NCBI RefSeq assembly: GCF_001040705.1
Contig: NZ_CVQP01000005.1
Location: 205,277-269,276, forward strand
Source: Rhodococcus sp. RD6.2
Lineage (GTDB): Bacteria; Actinomycetota; Actinomycetes; Mycobacteriales; Mycobacteriaceae
Reading direction: 5' to 3'
DNA: 64,000 nt
Shown here: positions 1 through 7,042 of the stretch, piece after piece
Numbering within the stretch: the first letter of the stretch is position 1
Layout: each line of letters begins with the position of its first letter
Position numbers and translations under genes: made by a program
The notes under the pieces: model-generated
What the model saw: only the letters and a program-made list of their open reading frames with translations
The model's database searches: none
Told to the model about the DNA's origin: nothing

Positions 1-25
1 GAGCCCCAGTCCCGTCGGCCATCCG

Positions 26-48
26 CATAATCGTTCATATGAATGAAC
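26..48 (+). promoter_or_regulatory. Likely leaderless promoter with palindrome over the start codon
   Basis: A CATAAT hexamer at 26-31 lies 7 bases before the ATG at 39, which would place the transcription start at or next to the start codon. The interrupted palindrome GTTCAT-ATGA-ATGAAC (33-48) covers the start codon and could be an operator. No Shine-Dalgarno sequence is visible. This is inferred from sequence only. Confidence 0.45.
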
Positions 49-470
49 CGTCCGACCTCCCCGGACGGTACGCCGTCGCCGTCGACACCCGGGACGCGGA
101 CGGGGTGGCCGCGCTGTTCACCCCTGACGCCGAGTTCGTCCAGCCGCCGGCGCTGACCCGCGGTGCAGGCGAGGTCGTGACGGTCGGCGCGGCCGCCATC
201 GCCGCCGCCGTCCTCGGCGCCACCGCACACCTGAAGGGCACGCACCACGCGGTGCACCAGGTGGTCGTCGACGTCGTGGAGGACGATGCGTCCGCAGTCG
301 TGTACTGCCTCGCCCATCACCTGTACGTCGGCCGGGACGGCGCGGCGCGGGACAACGCCGTCGCGATCCGCTACCTGGACACCTACCGACGGGTGGACGG
401 CCGCTGGCTGATCGCCCGCCGGGCGCTCGCCGTCGACTTCACCGAGGACCGCGCCGTCACCCTCCCCTGA
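39..470 (+). CDS. NTF2/SnoaL-like protein
   Basis: This 143-residue protein has the small cone-shaped NTF2/SnoaL fold signature. The N-terminal helix carries RYAVAVDTRDADGVAALF followed by an acidic DAEFV turn, and the C-terminal strand reads YRRVDGRWLIARRALAVDF. Members of this family are either small lyases/isomerases acting on polar rings or noncatalytic subunits, so no substrate can be named. The ATG at 39 is chosen because a -10-like CATAAT sits just upstream and no ribosome-binding site is present, which suggests leaderless translation. It faces azlD tail to tail across a long hairpin. It is the first of five NTF2-like proteins in this window. Confidence 0.8.
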   Translation: MNEPSDLPGRYAVAVDTRDADGVAALFTPDAEFVQPPALTRGAGEVVTVGAAAIAAAVLGATAHLKGTHHAVHQVVVDVVEDDASAVVYCLAHHLYVGRDGAARDNAVAIRYLDTYRRVDGRWLIARRALAVDFTEDRAVTLP

Positions 471-480
471 CTTCCAGGAC

Positions 481-537
481 CGTTCCCTGATGTCACATCA
501 GCTCACTTGACGACCCCAAATGTGACATCAGGGAACG
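481..537. terminator. Perfect 18-bp inverted repeat between convergent genes
   Basis: The arms CGTTCCCTGATGTCACAT (481-498) and its exact complement (520-537) flank a 21-base loop. The repeat sits between the convergent stops at 470 and 544, as a bidirectional terminator would. The same arms recur at 2637-2691. Confidence 0.7.
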
Positions 538-543
538 GCGGGG

Positions 544-867
544 TCAGGGGACACCGAGCAGGCGCAGGACCGCGGCGGTCGCGGCGGCGGCAAGGATGAC
601 GACGACGAACGGCGCCTTCCGCCACGCCAGGACACCACCGACCAGGACACCCGCGGGGCGCGCGATACCCGCGACGCCGCCGTCCTCGGTGACCGCATTG
701 GTCACCGCGACCGCGACGAGCAGCACCACCGCGCCGACGGCCAGCACGGATTCGAGCCGGTCCGGGACGACGCCCCGCGCACGCAGCGCCGGGCCCGCGA
801 ACCGGAACGCGAACGTGCCCGCGGCGAGGATCAGTACGGCCACCACCAGCGGCAGGGTCGCGGTCAT
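544..867 (-). CDS. azlD: AzlD-family branched-chain amino acid transport subunit
   Basis: This is a small, very hydrophobic protein of 107 residues with about four membrane segments, beginning MTATLPLVVAVLILAAGTF. The motif TFAFRFAGPALRARG near the N-terminus and WRKAPFVVVILAAAATAA near the C-terminus are typical of AzlD, the small partner of AzlC in branched-chain amino acid (or azaleucine) export across the inner membrane. The ATG at 867 overlaps the azlC stop by four bases (ATGA), so the two are translationally coupled. An earlier in-frame ATG at 903 is rejected because it would overlap azlC deeply. Confidence 0.88.
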   Translation of the reverse strand: MTATLPLVVAVLILAAGTFAFRFAGPALRARGVVPDRLESVLAVGAVVLLVAVAVTNAVTEDGGVAGIARPAGVLVGGVLAWRKAPFVVVILAAAATAAVLRLLGVP

Positions 868-1556
868 GCGGGCACCGCCTCGGGATGGCCAGGCTTGATC
901 CAAATCAACGCGACGAGTGCCGCGAGGGCGAGGAGTACGGGAACGCCGGTCGGCAGGAAGGGGGTCGCGGCGACGGCGATCGCGGCCCCGAGCATGGCCA
1001 CCTTCGCGGTCGCGCGGTCCCGGAGAGCGGGAAGCACGAGCGCGATCAGCACGGCCGGGAACATGGCGTCGAGCCCGAAGGCGTCGATGTCGTCGATGAG
1101 GCTGCCCGCCGTCGCGCCGATCAGGGCACCGAGCGGCCAGCAGACGCCGATCCCGATTCCGCTCAGCCAGAACACGGCCCGCCTGCGACGCGGATCGGCC
1201 TGACCGAGGGCGAAGACAGTGCTCTCGTCGTTGAGGAGGTGGGCGCCGAGTCCCCGGCGCCAGCCGCGGCCCGCGGCGTCGCCGACGGCGAGGCCGAACG
1301 GGAGGTGTCTGGCATTGACGATCAGCCCACCCGCCAGGGCGGCGAGGAGGCTGCCGCCCGCCGCGACGATGCCGACGAAGAGAAACTCAGACGCGCCTGC
1401 GAGGACGACCACGGACATCAGCACCGGCACCCAGGGCGCGAAGCCGAGTCCGACGGCGATCGCGCCGTACGAGATCCCGACGAGTCCGTCCGCGAGGGAC
1501 ACCAGTGCGATGTCCCGGCGGAGACCACCATCGATTGTTCGCCAGATCGAACGCAT
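864..1556 (-). CDS. azlC: AzlC-family branched-chain amino acid permease
   Basis: The protein has 230 residues and several membrane segments. The family hallmarks are visible: LADGLVGISYGAIAVGLGF near residue 20, the FLFVGIVAAGGS segment and NARHLPFGLAVG around residue 80, then the LLNDESTVFAL loop. AzlC is the large subunit of a two-component exporter of branched-chain amino acids. The start at 1556 (MRSIWRTIDGGLRRD) is chosen because upstream sequence enters the repeat-rich divergent control region. An XRE-cupin regulator is transcribed the other way 45 bases upstream, which is the usual arrangement for this exporter. Confidence 0.9.
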   Translation of the reverse strand: MRSIWRTIDGGLRRDIALVSLADGLVGISYGAIAVGLGFAPWVPVLMSVVVLAGASEFLFVGIVAAGGSLLAALAGGLIVNARHLPFGLAVGDAAGRGWRRGLGAHLLNDESTVFALGQADPRRRRAVFWLSGIGIGVCWPLGALIGATAGSLIDDIDAFGLDAMFPAVLIALVLPALRDRATAKVAMLGAAIAVAATPFLPTGVPVLLALAALVALIWIKPGHPEAVPA

Positions 1557-1562
1557 GATCTT

Positions 1563-1621
1563 TATAGTGAACGTTCTGCTATCGTTCGTCAAGGCGAACA
1601 AATGAGCCGATATAGTGAACG
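1563..1621. promoter_or_regulatory. Divergent azlC/XRE control region with repeated GAACG half-sites
   Basis: TATAGTGAACG occurs twice, at 1563-1573 and 1611-1621. The first copy forms the palindrome GAACGTTC (1569-1576). Further CGAACG-like half-sites lie at 1583-1588 and near 1595. The second copy lies just inside the regulator's own reading frame. These look like operators for the adjacent XRE regulator, giving control of azlC and of itself. Confidence 0.6.
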
Positions 1622-2186
1622 GATGGCAGCGGACGGCAGCAAGGCACCCCTCGACGTCATCGCAGGCTCGCTGCGCCGCGAACGCGACCGTGCCGGACTG
1701 TCCCTGACCGAGGTCGCCCGACGCGCCGGCATCGCCAAGTCCACGTTGTCGCAGCTCGAAGCGGGCACCGGCAACCCGAGCGTCGAAACCCTGTGGGCGC
1801 TGAGCGTCGCACTCGACATCCAGTTCGCGCAGCTCGTGGACCCGCCGCGACCCCGCGTCCAGGTGATCCGCGCCGGGGAAGGCCCCGTGCTGTACTCCGA
1901 ACGCACCGACTACCAGGTCACCCTCGTCGCGTCCTGCCCGCCCAATGCGCGCCGTGACATCTACCGCCTCGACGTCGAACCCGGACCCCCGCGCGAATCG
2001 GAGCCGCACCTGCCGGGTGTCGTCGAGCACGTCATCGTCAGCGCCGGCCGCGCCCTCGTCGGACTCCGCGAGGATCCGGTCGAACTCGGCCCCGGCGACT
2101 ACATCGCCTACCCCGGCGACGTCGCGCACATCTTCCAAGCCCTCGAGCCCGGCACCCGCGCGGTACTGGTGTCCGAGCACACGTGA
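1602..2186 (+). CDS. XRE-family regulator with C-terminal cupin domain
   Basis: The protein has 194 residues. An N-terminal helix-turn-helix (about residues 20-75) contains LTEVARRAGIAKSTLSQLE and NPSVETLWALSVALDI, typical of XRE/HipB-like regulators. The C-terminal half is a cupin barrel with EPHLPGVVEHVIVSAG and GPGDYIAYPGDVAHIF. Such regulators commonly sit next to AzlCD and sense a small ligand through the cupin. The ATG at 1602 has an AAGG seven bases upstream. An ATG at 1623 is possible and would leave the second operator-like repeat outside the gene. It probably represses azlCD and itself from the shared intergenic region. Confidence 0.88.
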   Translation: MSRYSERMAADGSKAPLDVIAGSLRRERDRAGLSLTEVARRAGIAKSTLSQLEAGTGNPSVETLWALSVALDIQFAQLVDPPRPRVQVIRAGEGPVLYSERTDYQVTLVASCPPNARRDIYRLDVEPGPPRESEPHLPGVVEHVIVSAGRALVGLREDPVELGPGDYIAYPGDVAHIFQALEPGTRAVLVSEHT

Positions 2187-2222
2187 GGTTCGGACGGGAT
2201 CGCGCGGGCGCACAATGGACGG

Positions 2223-2645
2223 ATGACTGAGCGGAAACCGTGGGACGTCCCGTTCGAGTCGTGGGTCGAACGGCAGATCCGGCTCGCTCAGGAGCGCGGC
2301 GACTTCGACAACCTCGAAGGTGCAGGCAAGCCGCTGCCACATGTCGCCGACACCGACGAATTATGGTGGGTCAAGCGCAAACTCGCGGCCGAGGACCTGT
2401 CCACCGAGGCGCTGCTGCCGGCGTCACTGCAACTACGACGCGAGATCGAGCGACTCCCTGAGACCGTCGCCGACCTACCCGGCGAGCGAGACGTTCGCGA
2501 CCACGTCGCGGACCTGAACCGTCGCATCGCCGACTACATCCGCGCGCCGAGCGCACCGATCGTTCCCGTCCACAGAGTGGACGCCGACGCGACCGTCGCC
2601 GCGTGGCGCGCCAGGCGTCTACCTCCACAAACACGAGTTCCCTGA
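2223..2645 (+). CDS. DUF1992 (DnaJ-C28 conserved domain) protein
   Basis: The protein has 140 residues with the DUF1992 signature: WVERQIRLAQERGDFDNL and AGKPL near the N-terminus, then WWVKRKLAAEDLSTEALLPASLQLRREIE. The domain is shared with eukaryotic DNAJC28 and its bacterial role is unknown. It stands alone, downstream of the XRE regulator. Its last two codons and stop (GTT CCC TGA) are part of the left arm of a long hairpin, so the terminator is built into the end of the gene. Confidence 0.88.
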   Translation: MTERKPWDVPFESWVERQIRLAQERGDFDNLEGAGKPLPHVADTDELWWVKRKLAAEDLSTEALLPASLQLRREIERLPETVADLPGERDVRDHVADLNRRIADYIRAPSAPIVPVHRVDADATVAAWRARRLPPQTRVP

Positions 2646-2691
2646 TGTCACATCGAGGTTCGTGAAGTGACCCAATGTGACATCAGGGAAC
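2637..2691. terminator. Perfect 17-bp inverted repeat, second copy of the 481-537 element
   Basis: GTTCCCTGATGTCACAT (2637-2653) pairs exactly with 2675-2691 across a 21-base loop. The arms match the element at 481-537 base for base, but the loop differs. It lies between convergent genes ending at 2645 and 2725. Confidence 0.7.
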
Positions 2692-2724
2692 CGGAAGCGG
2701 GTGGGCACACCCCGCCGGGGAGCG

Positions 2725-3873
2725 TTACCGGTTTGCGGTGAGCGCCGCGAACCGCGCGATGTGCAGGTCGGCGGAGCCGAACTCGTGCTCGATGACGGTG
2801 AGGCGCCGGAAGTAGTGGCCGATGGCCAGTTCCTCGGTCATGCCCATGCCGCCGTGCAACTGGACCGCGTTCTGTCCGACGAAGCGTGCGGCGCGCGCGA
2901 TGGTCGCCTTGGCTGCGGAGACGGCGAGCGCGCGGTCAACAGGGTCGGCGTCGAGGTTGAGGATCGCCAGGTACACGGCGGCCACAGACTGCTCGACTTC
3001 CATGTACATGTCGACCATGCGGTGCTGGAGCACCTGGAAGGTGCCGATCGCCTGCCCGAACTGCTTGCGCTGCTTGGCGTATTCGACGGTGTCGGCGAGG
3101 ACCTTGCGCATCAGGCCGACGGCCTCGGACGCGATTGCCGCGGTTGCCTCGTCGATGGCGTACTCGATCGACGGCAGCGCACCACCTTCGACTCCGAGGA
3201 GCGCATCGGCGGGCAGTCGCAGGTCGGTGAACGTGATGTCCGCGGCCTGACGGTCGTCGACGGTGCGGAAGCTGTGACTGTCCAGCCCGGACTGGCTGTG
3301 GGGGCCGAGGGGAACGACGAACAACGAGATGCCGTCGGCGTCGCGCTGATCGCCCGAGGTGCGGGCGGTGACCAGCAGGTGGCTCGCGAGCGGTGCACTG
3401 GTGACAACGATCTTGGTGCCGCTGAGCACCCACTCGTCGCCGTCGCGGCGGGCGGTGGTCGTCACGTCGGCGTAGTCGTCGCCGGAGGTGGCCTCGAGCG
3501 CGGCGAACGCGGTGATGGCGTTGCCTTCGACGATCTCGGCGATGATCTCGGCCGCGCGGTCGCCGCCTGCGCGCCGCAGCAGACCGGTGCCGATGACGAC
3601 GGTGTCGACGAACGGCTCGACGACGAGTGCCTGGCCGAGCGCCTCGGTCACGATCATCAGTTCGACTGCGCCGCCACCGAGTCCGCCGTCCTCCTCCGGC
3701 AGGGTGGCGCCGAGGATGCCGAGTTCCTCGGCGAAGCTCCGCCAGATCTCGGGCTGCCAGCCGATGCCGGTTTTCGCGGCGGCACGGCTCTCCTCGAGGG
3801 TGTAGCGGGCGGCGAGGAACTTGGTCAGTCCGTCGCGGAGAAGTTCCTGTTCTTTGGTCAGGGAGAAGTCCAT
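2725..3873 (-). CDS. Acyl-CoA dehydrogenase, FadE27-like subunit
   Basis: The protein has 382 residues and begins MDFSLTKEQELLRDGLTKFL, a standard acyl-CoA dehydrogenase N-terminal helix. It carries GILGATLPEEDGGLGGG, the central beta domain with WVLSGTKIVVTSAP, and the C-terminal bundle with QLHGGMGMTEELAIGHYFRRL. Its start overlaps the stop of the upstream dehydrogenase by one base. Actinobacterial steroid side-chain dehydrogenases act as alpha2-beta2 heterotetramers made by such adjacent pairs. FadE26-FadE27 with FadD17 in Mycobacterium tuberculosis is the closest layout I know. The exact substrate is inferred. Confidence 0.85.
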   Translation of the reverse strand: MDFSLTKEQELLRDGLTKFLAARYTLEESRAAAKTGIGWQPEIWRSFAEELGILGATLPEEDGGLGGGAVELMIVTEALGQALVVEPFVDTVVIGTGLLRRAGGDRAAEIIAEIVEGNAITAFAALEATSGDDYADVTTTARRDGDEWVLSGTKIVVTSAPLASHLLVTARTSGDQRDADGISLFVVPLGPHSQSGLDSHSFRTVDDRQAADITFTDLRLPADALLGVEGGALPSIEYAIDEATAAIASEAVGLMRKVLADTVEYAKQRKQFGQAIGTFQVLQHRMVDMYMEVEQSVAAVYLAILNLDADPVDRALAVSAAKATIARAARFVGQNAVQLHGGMGMTEELAIGHYFRRLTVIEHEFGSADLHIARFAALTANR

Positions 3874-5105
3874 CAGAGCCCCAATGCTGCTTTGGCGAGA
3901 ATGTTCCGCTGAATCTCATTGCTACCGGCGTAGATCGAGCCGGCTCGGTCGTTGAGGTACCGCAGCGGCGCGACGGCCTGCCACGGCTGCCCGCTGACGT
4001 AGCCGCCCTCGGGGACGACGAAGTCGGCGATCGGGCCGCCGGGCGCAGTGGCGTGCGGCTGGTACACCCGTCCGCGCGGACCGGCTGCCTCGAGTGCGAT
4101 TTCGGTGATGCGCTGGCTGAGTTCGGTCGCGAGGACCTTGAGCATCGACGACGCGGCGCCGTTGACGTCGACACCGGCGGAGAGGGTGCGGAACTCGAGG
4201 ATCTCGAGCACCTTCGTCCGGATGCGGGCTTCGGCGAGCTTCGCGGCGAAGGCCGGGTCCTCGATGAGAGGGCGGCCGTTCGGGCCGGGCTGTTGCGCGG
4301 CGGCGTCGGCGACGGACTCGGCCATGACCTGCAGTGCGGGTGCCGCCGCTCCGCCGCCACGCTCGAACAGCAGCAGGTACTTCGCGACGGTCCAGCCGTC
4401 GTCGATCTTGCCGATGACGTTGGACTTGGGAACGCGGACCTGGTCGAAGAAGACCTGGTTCTGCACCTCCTCGCCGGACGACATGACGAGCGGACGGATC
4501 TCGATGCCCGGGGTGGTCATGTCGATGAGCAGGAAGGTGATGCCCTGCTGCTTGCGGTCGGTGCGGGTAGTGCGCACCAGGCAGAACATCCAGTTCGCCT
4601 CGGTGGCGTGCGTGGTCCAGATCTTGCTGCCGGTACAGATGAGGTGGTCGCCGTCGTCGACGGCCGACATCGACAGCGACGCCAGGTCCGATCCGGCCTC
4701 CGGCTCGGAGTAGCCCTGGCAGAAGAACACGTCGCCGGTGAGGATGCCGGGCAGGAAGTAGTCCTTCTGCTCCCGGGTTCCGAAGGCCACGATCGCGTGC
4801 GCGACCATCCGAATGCCCATGGGCGACAGCGACGGAGCACCCGCGAGAACGGATTCCCGGCTGAAGATGTAGTGCTGGGTCAGGCTCCAGTCGCAGCCGC
4901 CGTGCTCGACCGGCCATGCAGGCGCGGCCCAGCCGCGCTCGTGCAGGATGCGCTGCCATTCCATGCTCGCTTCGTGATCCGAGTAGACACTCGTCATCAG
5001 TCGGCCGGACTGCCGCAGTTCGGGCGTCAGCTTCTCGTCGAGAAAGGCAACGACCTCATCACGGAACGCCGCGTCGTCCGCGGACCACGCCAAATCCATC
5101 TGCAC
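3873..5105 (-). CDS. Acyl-CoA dehydrogenase, FadE26-like subunit
   Basis: The protein has 410 residues. It contains ERGWAAPAWPVEHGGCDWS, the flavin-binding stretch CQGYSEPEAGSDLASL, the substrate-loop WTTHATEANWMFCLVRT, and the C-terminal RAGSIYAGSNEIQRNILAK. These are standard acyl-CoA dehydrogenase features. It is the first gene of the pair and probably forms a heteromer with the product of the overlapping downstream gene. An alternative ATG two codons in (5099) is possible. A CGTTAGCG element shared with other steroid-type promoters ends six bases before the start. Confidence 0.86.
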   Translation of the reverse strand: MQMDLAWSADDAAFRDEVVAFLDEKLTPELRQSGRLMTSVYSDHEASMEWQRILHERGWAAPAWPVEHGGCDWSLTQHYIFSRESVLAGAPSLSPMGIRMVAHAIVAFGTREQKDYFLPGILTGDVFFCQGYSEPEAGSDLASLSMSAVDDGDHLICTGSKIWTTHATEANWMFCLVRTTRTDRKQQGITFLLIDMTTPGIEIRPLVMSSGEEVQNQVFFDQVRVPKSNVIGKIDDGWTVAKYLLLFERGGGAAAPALQVMAESVADAAAQQPGPNGRPLIEDPAFAAKLAEARIRTKVLEILEFRTLSAGVDVNGAASSMLKVLATELSQRITEIALEAAGPRGRVYQPHATAPGGPIADFVVPEGGYVSGQPWQAVAPLRYLNDRAGSIYAGSNEIQRNILAKAALGL

Positions 5106-5108
5106 TCC

Positions 5109-5121
5109 CTCGCTAACGTGT
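5109..5121 (-). promoter_or_regulatory. CGTTAGCG element upstream of the FadE pair
   Basis: Read toward the gene, ACACGTTAGCGAG lies directly before the start at 5105. The core matches the elements at 8826-8841 and 58023-58038. It may be a promoter (TAGCGA fits a TANNNT-like -10) or an operator. Confidence 0.35.
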
Positions 5122-5245
5122 CGACCTTGTCGGCCGCAGCAGGAAGTTAATCTAGCTTCGCACGATTGGAGACGTCAATGACCCGATGGTCGCGCCGCGA
5201 GTGCGAAACAGATTCACCAGCTTGAACTGGGAAAAGGACTGTCGA

Positions 5246-6142
5246 CTAGGCGACACCGACCGATCCGAGGCCCATACGTTGCGAACAGGAATTCATCTCG
5301 TCGAGCACCGCATCGAGGGTGGTGGCGTGCCGCGACGCCGACAGCAGGATCCGGTCGCAGCCCAGCGACTCCGCCCACTCCACCTTCGCCTCGTCCATCC
5401 GCGGCAGCGTCGCCCCGAGGACCAGCGCGACGTCGGACGGATCGCGCCCGGCGTCGGCCGCGGCGGCCCGCATCGTTCCGACGGCGGCGGTCAGGTCGTC
5501 CCCGCCGAGCCCGAGGGGTTGGAACCCGTCGCCGAGTCGTCCCGCACGCCGAGCCGCGGCCGCGCTGTGCCCGCCGATGTACAGCGGGACACCCGACGGC
5601 CGCGCCGGCTTCGGGTAGGAGAACGCCCGGGAGAAGGAGTAGAACTCTCCGGCGAAGTCGACGCCCTCGGACCCGCCCGCCCACAGTGCGCGCATCACGG
5701 CGATCGCCTCGTCCGTGGCCTTGCCGCGGCGGGTGAAGTCGCCGCCGCACGCCTCGATCTCCTCCCGCATCCAGCCCACACCCAGGCAGATCCGCGCGCG
5801 GCCTCCGGAGAGCCGATCCAACGTGGCGAGCCGTTTCGCCAGGACCACGGGGTTGTGGTTGGGCGCGACCAGGACTCCCGTGGCGAGCCCGAGACGGGTG
5901 GTGGCACCCGCGACGAACGAGAGGAGTTCCAGCGGGTCGGGCAGTGGGCAATCGTCCGGTAGGTGGGACTTTCCGGTCGGCGAATACGGGTACTCGCTGC
6001 CCGTGTCACCGATGACGACGGCGTGCTCGACGGCCGAGATCTCGTCGAAACCCAACGACTCTGCCGCACGAGCGAATTCGAGCACCCGCTCCGGGTCTCC
6101 CGCCATGCCCAGTTCGACCGGCATCACCACACCGAGCTTCAC
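5246..6142 (-). CDS. LLM-class F420-dependent oxidoreductase
   Basis: The protein is about 298 residues with the luciferase-like TIM-barrel. It begins KLGVVMPVELGMAGDPERVLEF, followed by LGFDEISAVEHAV, and TTRLGLATGVLVAPNHNPV in the middle. LSGGRARICLGVGWMREE is the usual family motif before the insertion region. In actinobacteria such enzymes use F420 or FMN and several lie in steroid gene clusters, so redox work on a side-chain intermediate is plausible. The GTG at 6142 is preferred because GGAAAGG lies about 10 bases upstream. A GTG three codons earlier (6151) is too close to it. It is the last gene of a three-gene minus-strand operon. Confidence 0.84.
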   Translation of the reverse strand: MKLGVVMPVELGMAGDPERVLEFARAAESLGFDEISAVEHAVVIGDTGSEYPYSPTGKSHLPDDCPLPDPLELLSFVAGATTRLGLATGVLVAPNHNPVVLAKRLATLDRLSGGRARICLGVGWMREEIEACGGDFTRRGKATDEAIAVMRALWAGGSEGVDFAGEFYSFSRAFSYPKPARPSGVPLYIGGHSAAAARRAGRLGDGFQPLGLGGDDLTAAVGTMRAAAADAGRDPSDVALVLGATLPRMDEAKVEWAESLGCDRILLSASRHATTLDAVLDEMNSCSQRMGLGSVGVA

Positions 6143-6178
6143 GCCACACACACCCTTTCCGTTGTTCCGCCGCGCGCA

Positions 6179-7042
6179 TCACGCAGCAAAGGAATCCACC
6201 AGCTTCGGAGCCCAGACGACCTTGCCGAGGAACCGGTCGGCACCCGGATCGGTTGCCAGCCACACCGCGGCCTCGGCGGGAACCGCCGCGGGGACGACGT
6301 CGAACCCGGCGCCCACGATCGCATCGCTGCCACCTCGCGCCGCTCCCGACTCGGTGACCACGAATCCGGGACTGAGATTGAACGCCCGCACCCCGAGGTG
6401 GCGATACTCGGCGTTCACCGCGCCCGCGAGCCTGCCGAACGCTGCCTTCGACGCCGCGTAGGACAGTCCCCAGCCGCCCTGCCCCGGCGCGGCGGGCGGG
6501 TCCGTCGTCGCCGAACCTGACACCAGGTTGATCAGGACACCGGCTCCGCGACCGACCATCGCGGGCAGCACTCGCTGGATCAGCGCAAGCTGATGCAGAT
6601 AGTTTCCGCGCATCATCGCGGTTGCGTCGTCGAGCTCGATGTCGAGCAGGCGGTCCATGTTCCCGGCGGTCTGCGCGTATGCGTTGTTGACGAGCACGTC
6701 CACACGGCCCCAGGTTTCGAGCACCCGGTTCGCCGCCGCCAGCACCGACGAGCCGTCGAGCAGGTCCATCGGCACGGCCAGCGCGTCGACTCCGAGTGCC
6801 CGCACCTCCGCGGCGGTGGTCTCCAGGCTTCCCGGCACCGGAATCAAGTCACCGTGCGTGCGCGGTGAGACCCGCCCCTCACCTTCCCGCACCGTGCGGG
6901 CCGTGAGGGCGATGTCGAATCCGTTGCGAGCGAAGGCGAGTGCCACTTCCCTGCCGATGCCGCGACTCGCACCGGTCACCAGCGCGACCGGTCGACCACT
7001 CGGCGCAGCCATCAGGCCATCGGGGATCGACGCGTCAGACAC
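6179..7042 (-). CDS. Short-chain dehydrogenase/reductase (SDR)
   Basis: This is a classical SDR with the nucleotide motif VALVTGASRGIGREVALAFA, the NNAYAQTAGN motif and the catalytic YAASK within GLSYAASKAAFGRLAG. It ends WAPKLVDSFAA. A hydroxyacyl-CoA or steroid alcohol dehydrogenase role would fit the neighbouring ligase, LLM enzyme and acyl-CoA dehydrogenases. The GTG at 7042 overlaps the stop of the upstream ligase gene by eight bases, suggesting coupling. The ATG at 7012 (MAAPSGRPVALVTG) is an alternative start and would give 277 residues instead of 287. Confidence 0.84.
   Translation of the reverse strand: MSDASIPDGLMAAPSGRPVALVTGASRGIGREVALAFARNGFDIALTARTVREGEGRVSPRTHGDLIPVPGSLETTAAEVRALGVDALAVPMDLLDGSSVLAAANRVLETWGRVDVLVNNAYAQTAGNMDRLLDIELDDATAMMRGNYLHQLALIQRVLPAMVGRGAGVLINLVSGSATTDPPAAPGQGGWGLSYAASKAAFGRLAGAVNAEYRHLGVRAFNLSPGFVVTESGAARGGSDAIVGAGFDVVPAAVPAEAAVWLATDPGADRFLGKVVWAPKLVDSFAA

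Noticed and set aside
481..2691. Paired hairpins as ends of a mobile element
   Set aside because: The copies are each internally palindromic, the enclosed genes are ordinary, there is no transposase or target duplication, and each sits between convergent genes like a terminator.
3627..5150. Long plus-strand open frame opposite the FadE genes
   Set aside because: It has the arginine/glycine-rich composition of an antisense frame in GC-rich DNA and no family motif; the minus strand encodes clear acyl-CoA dehydrogenases.
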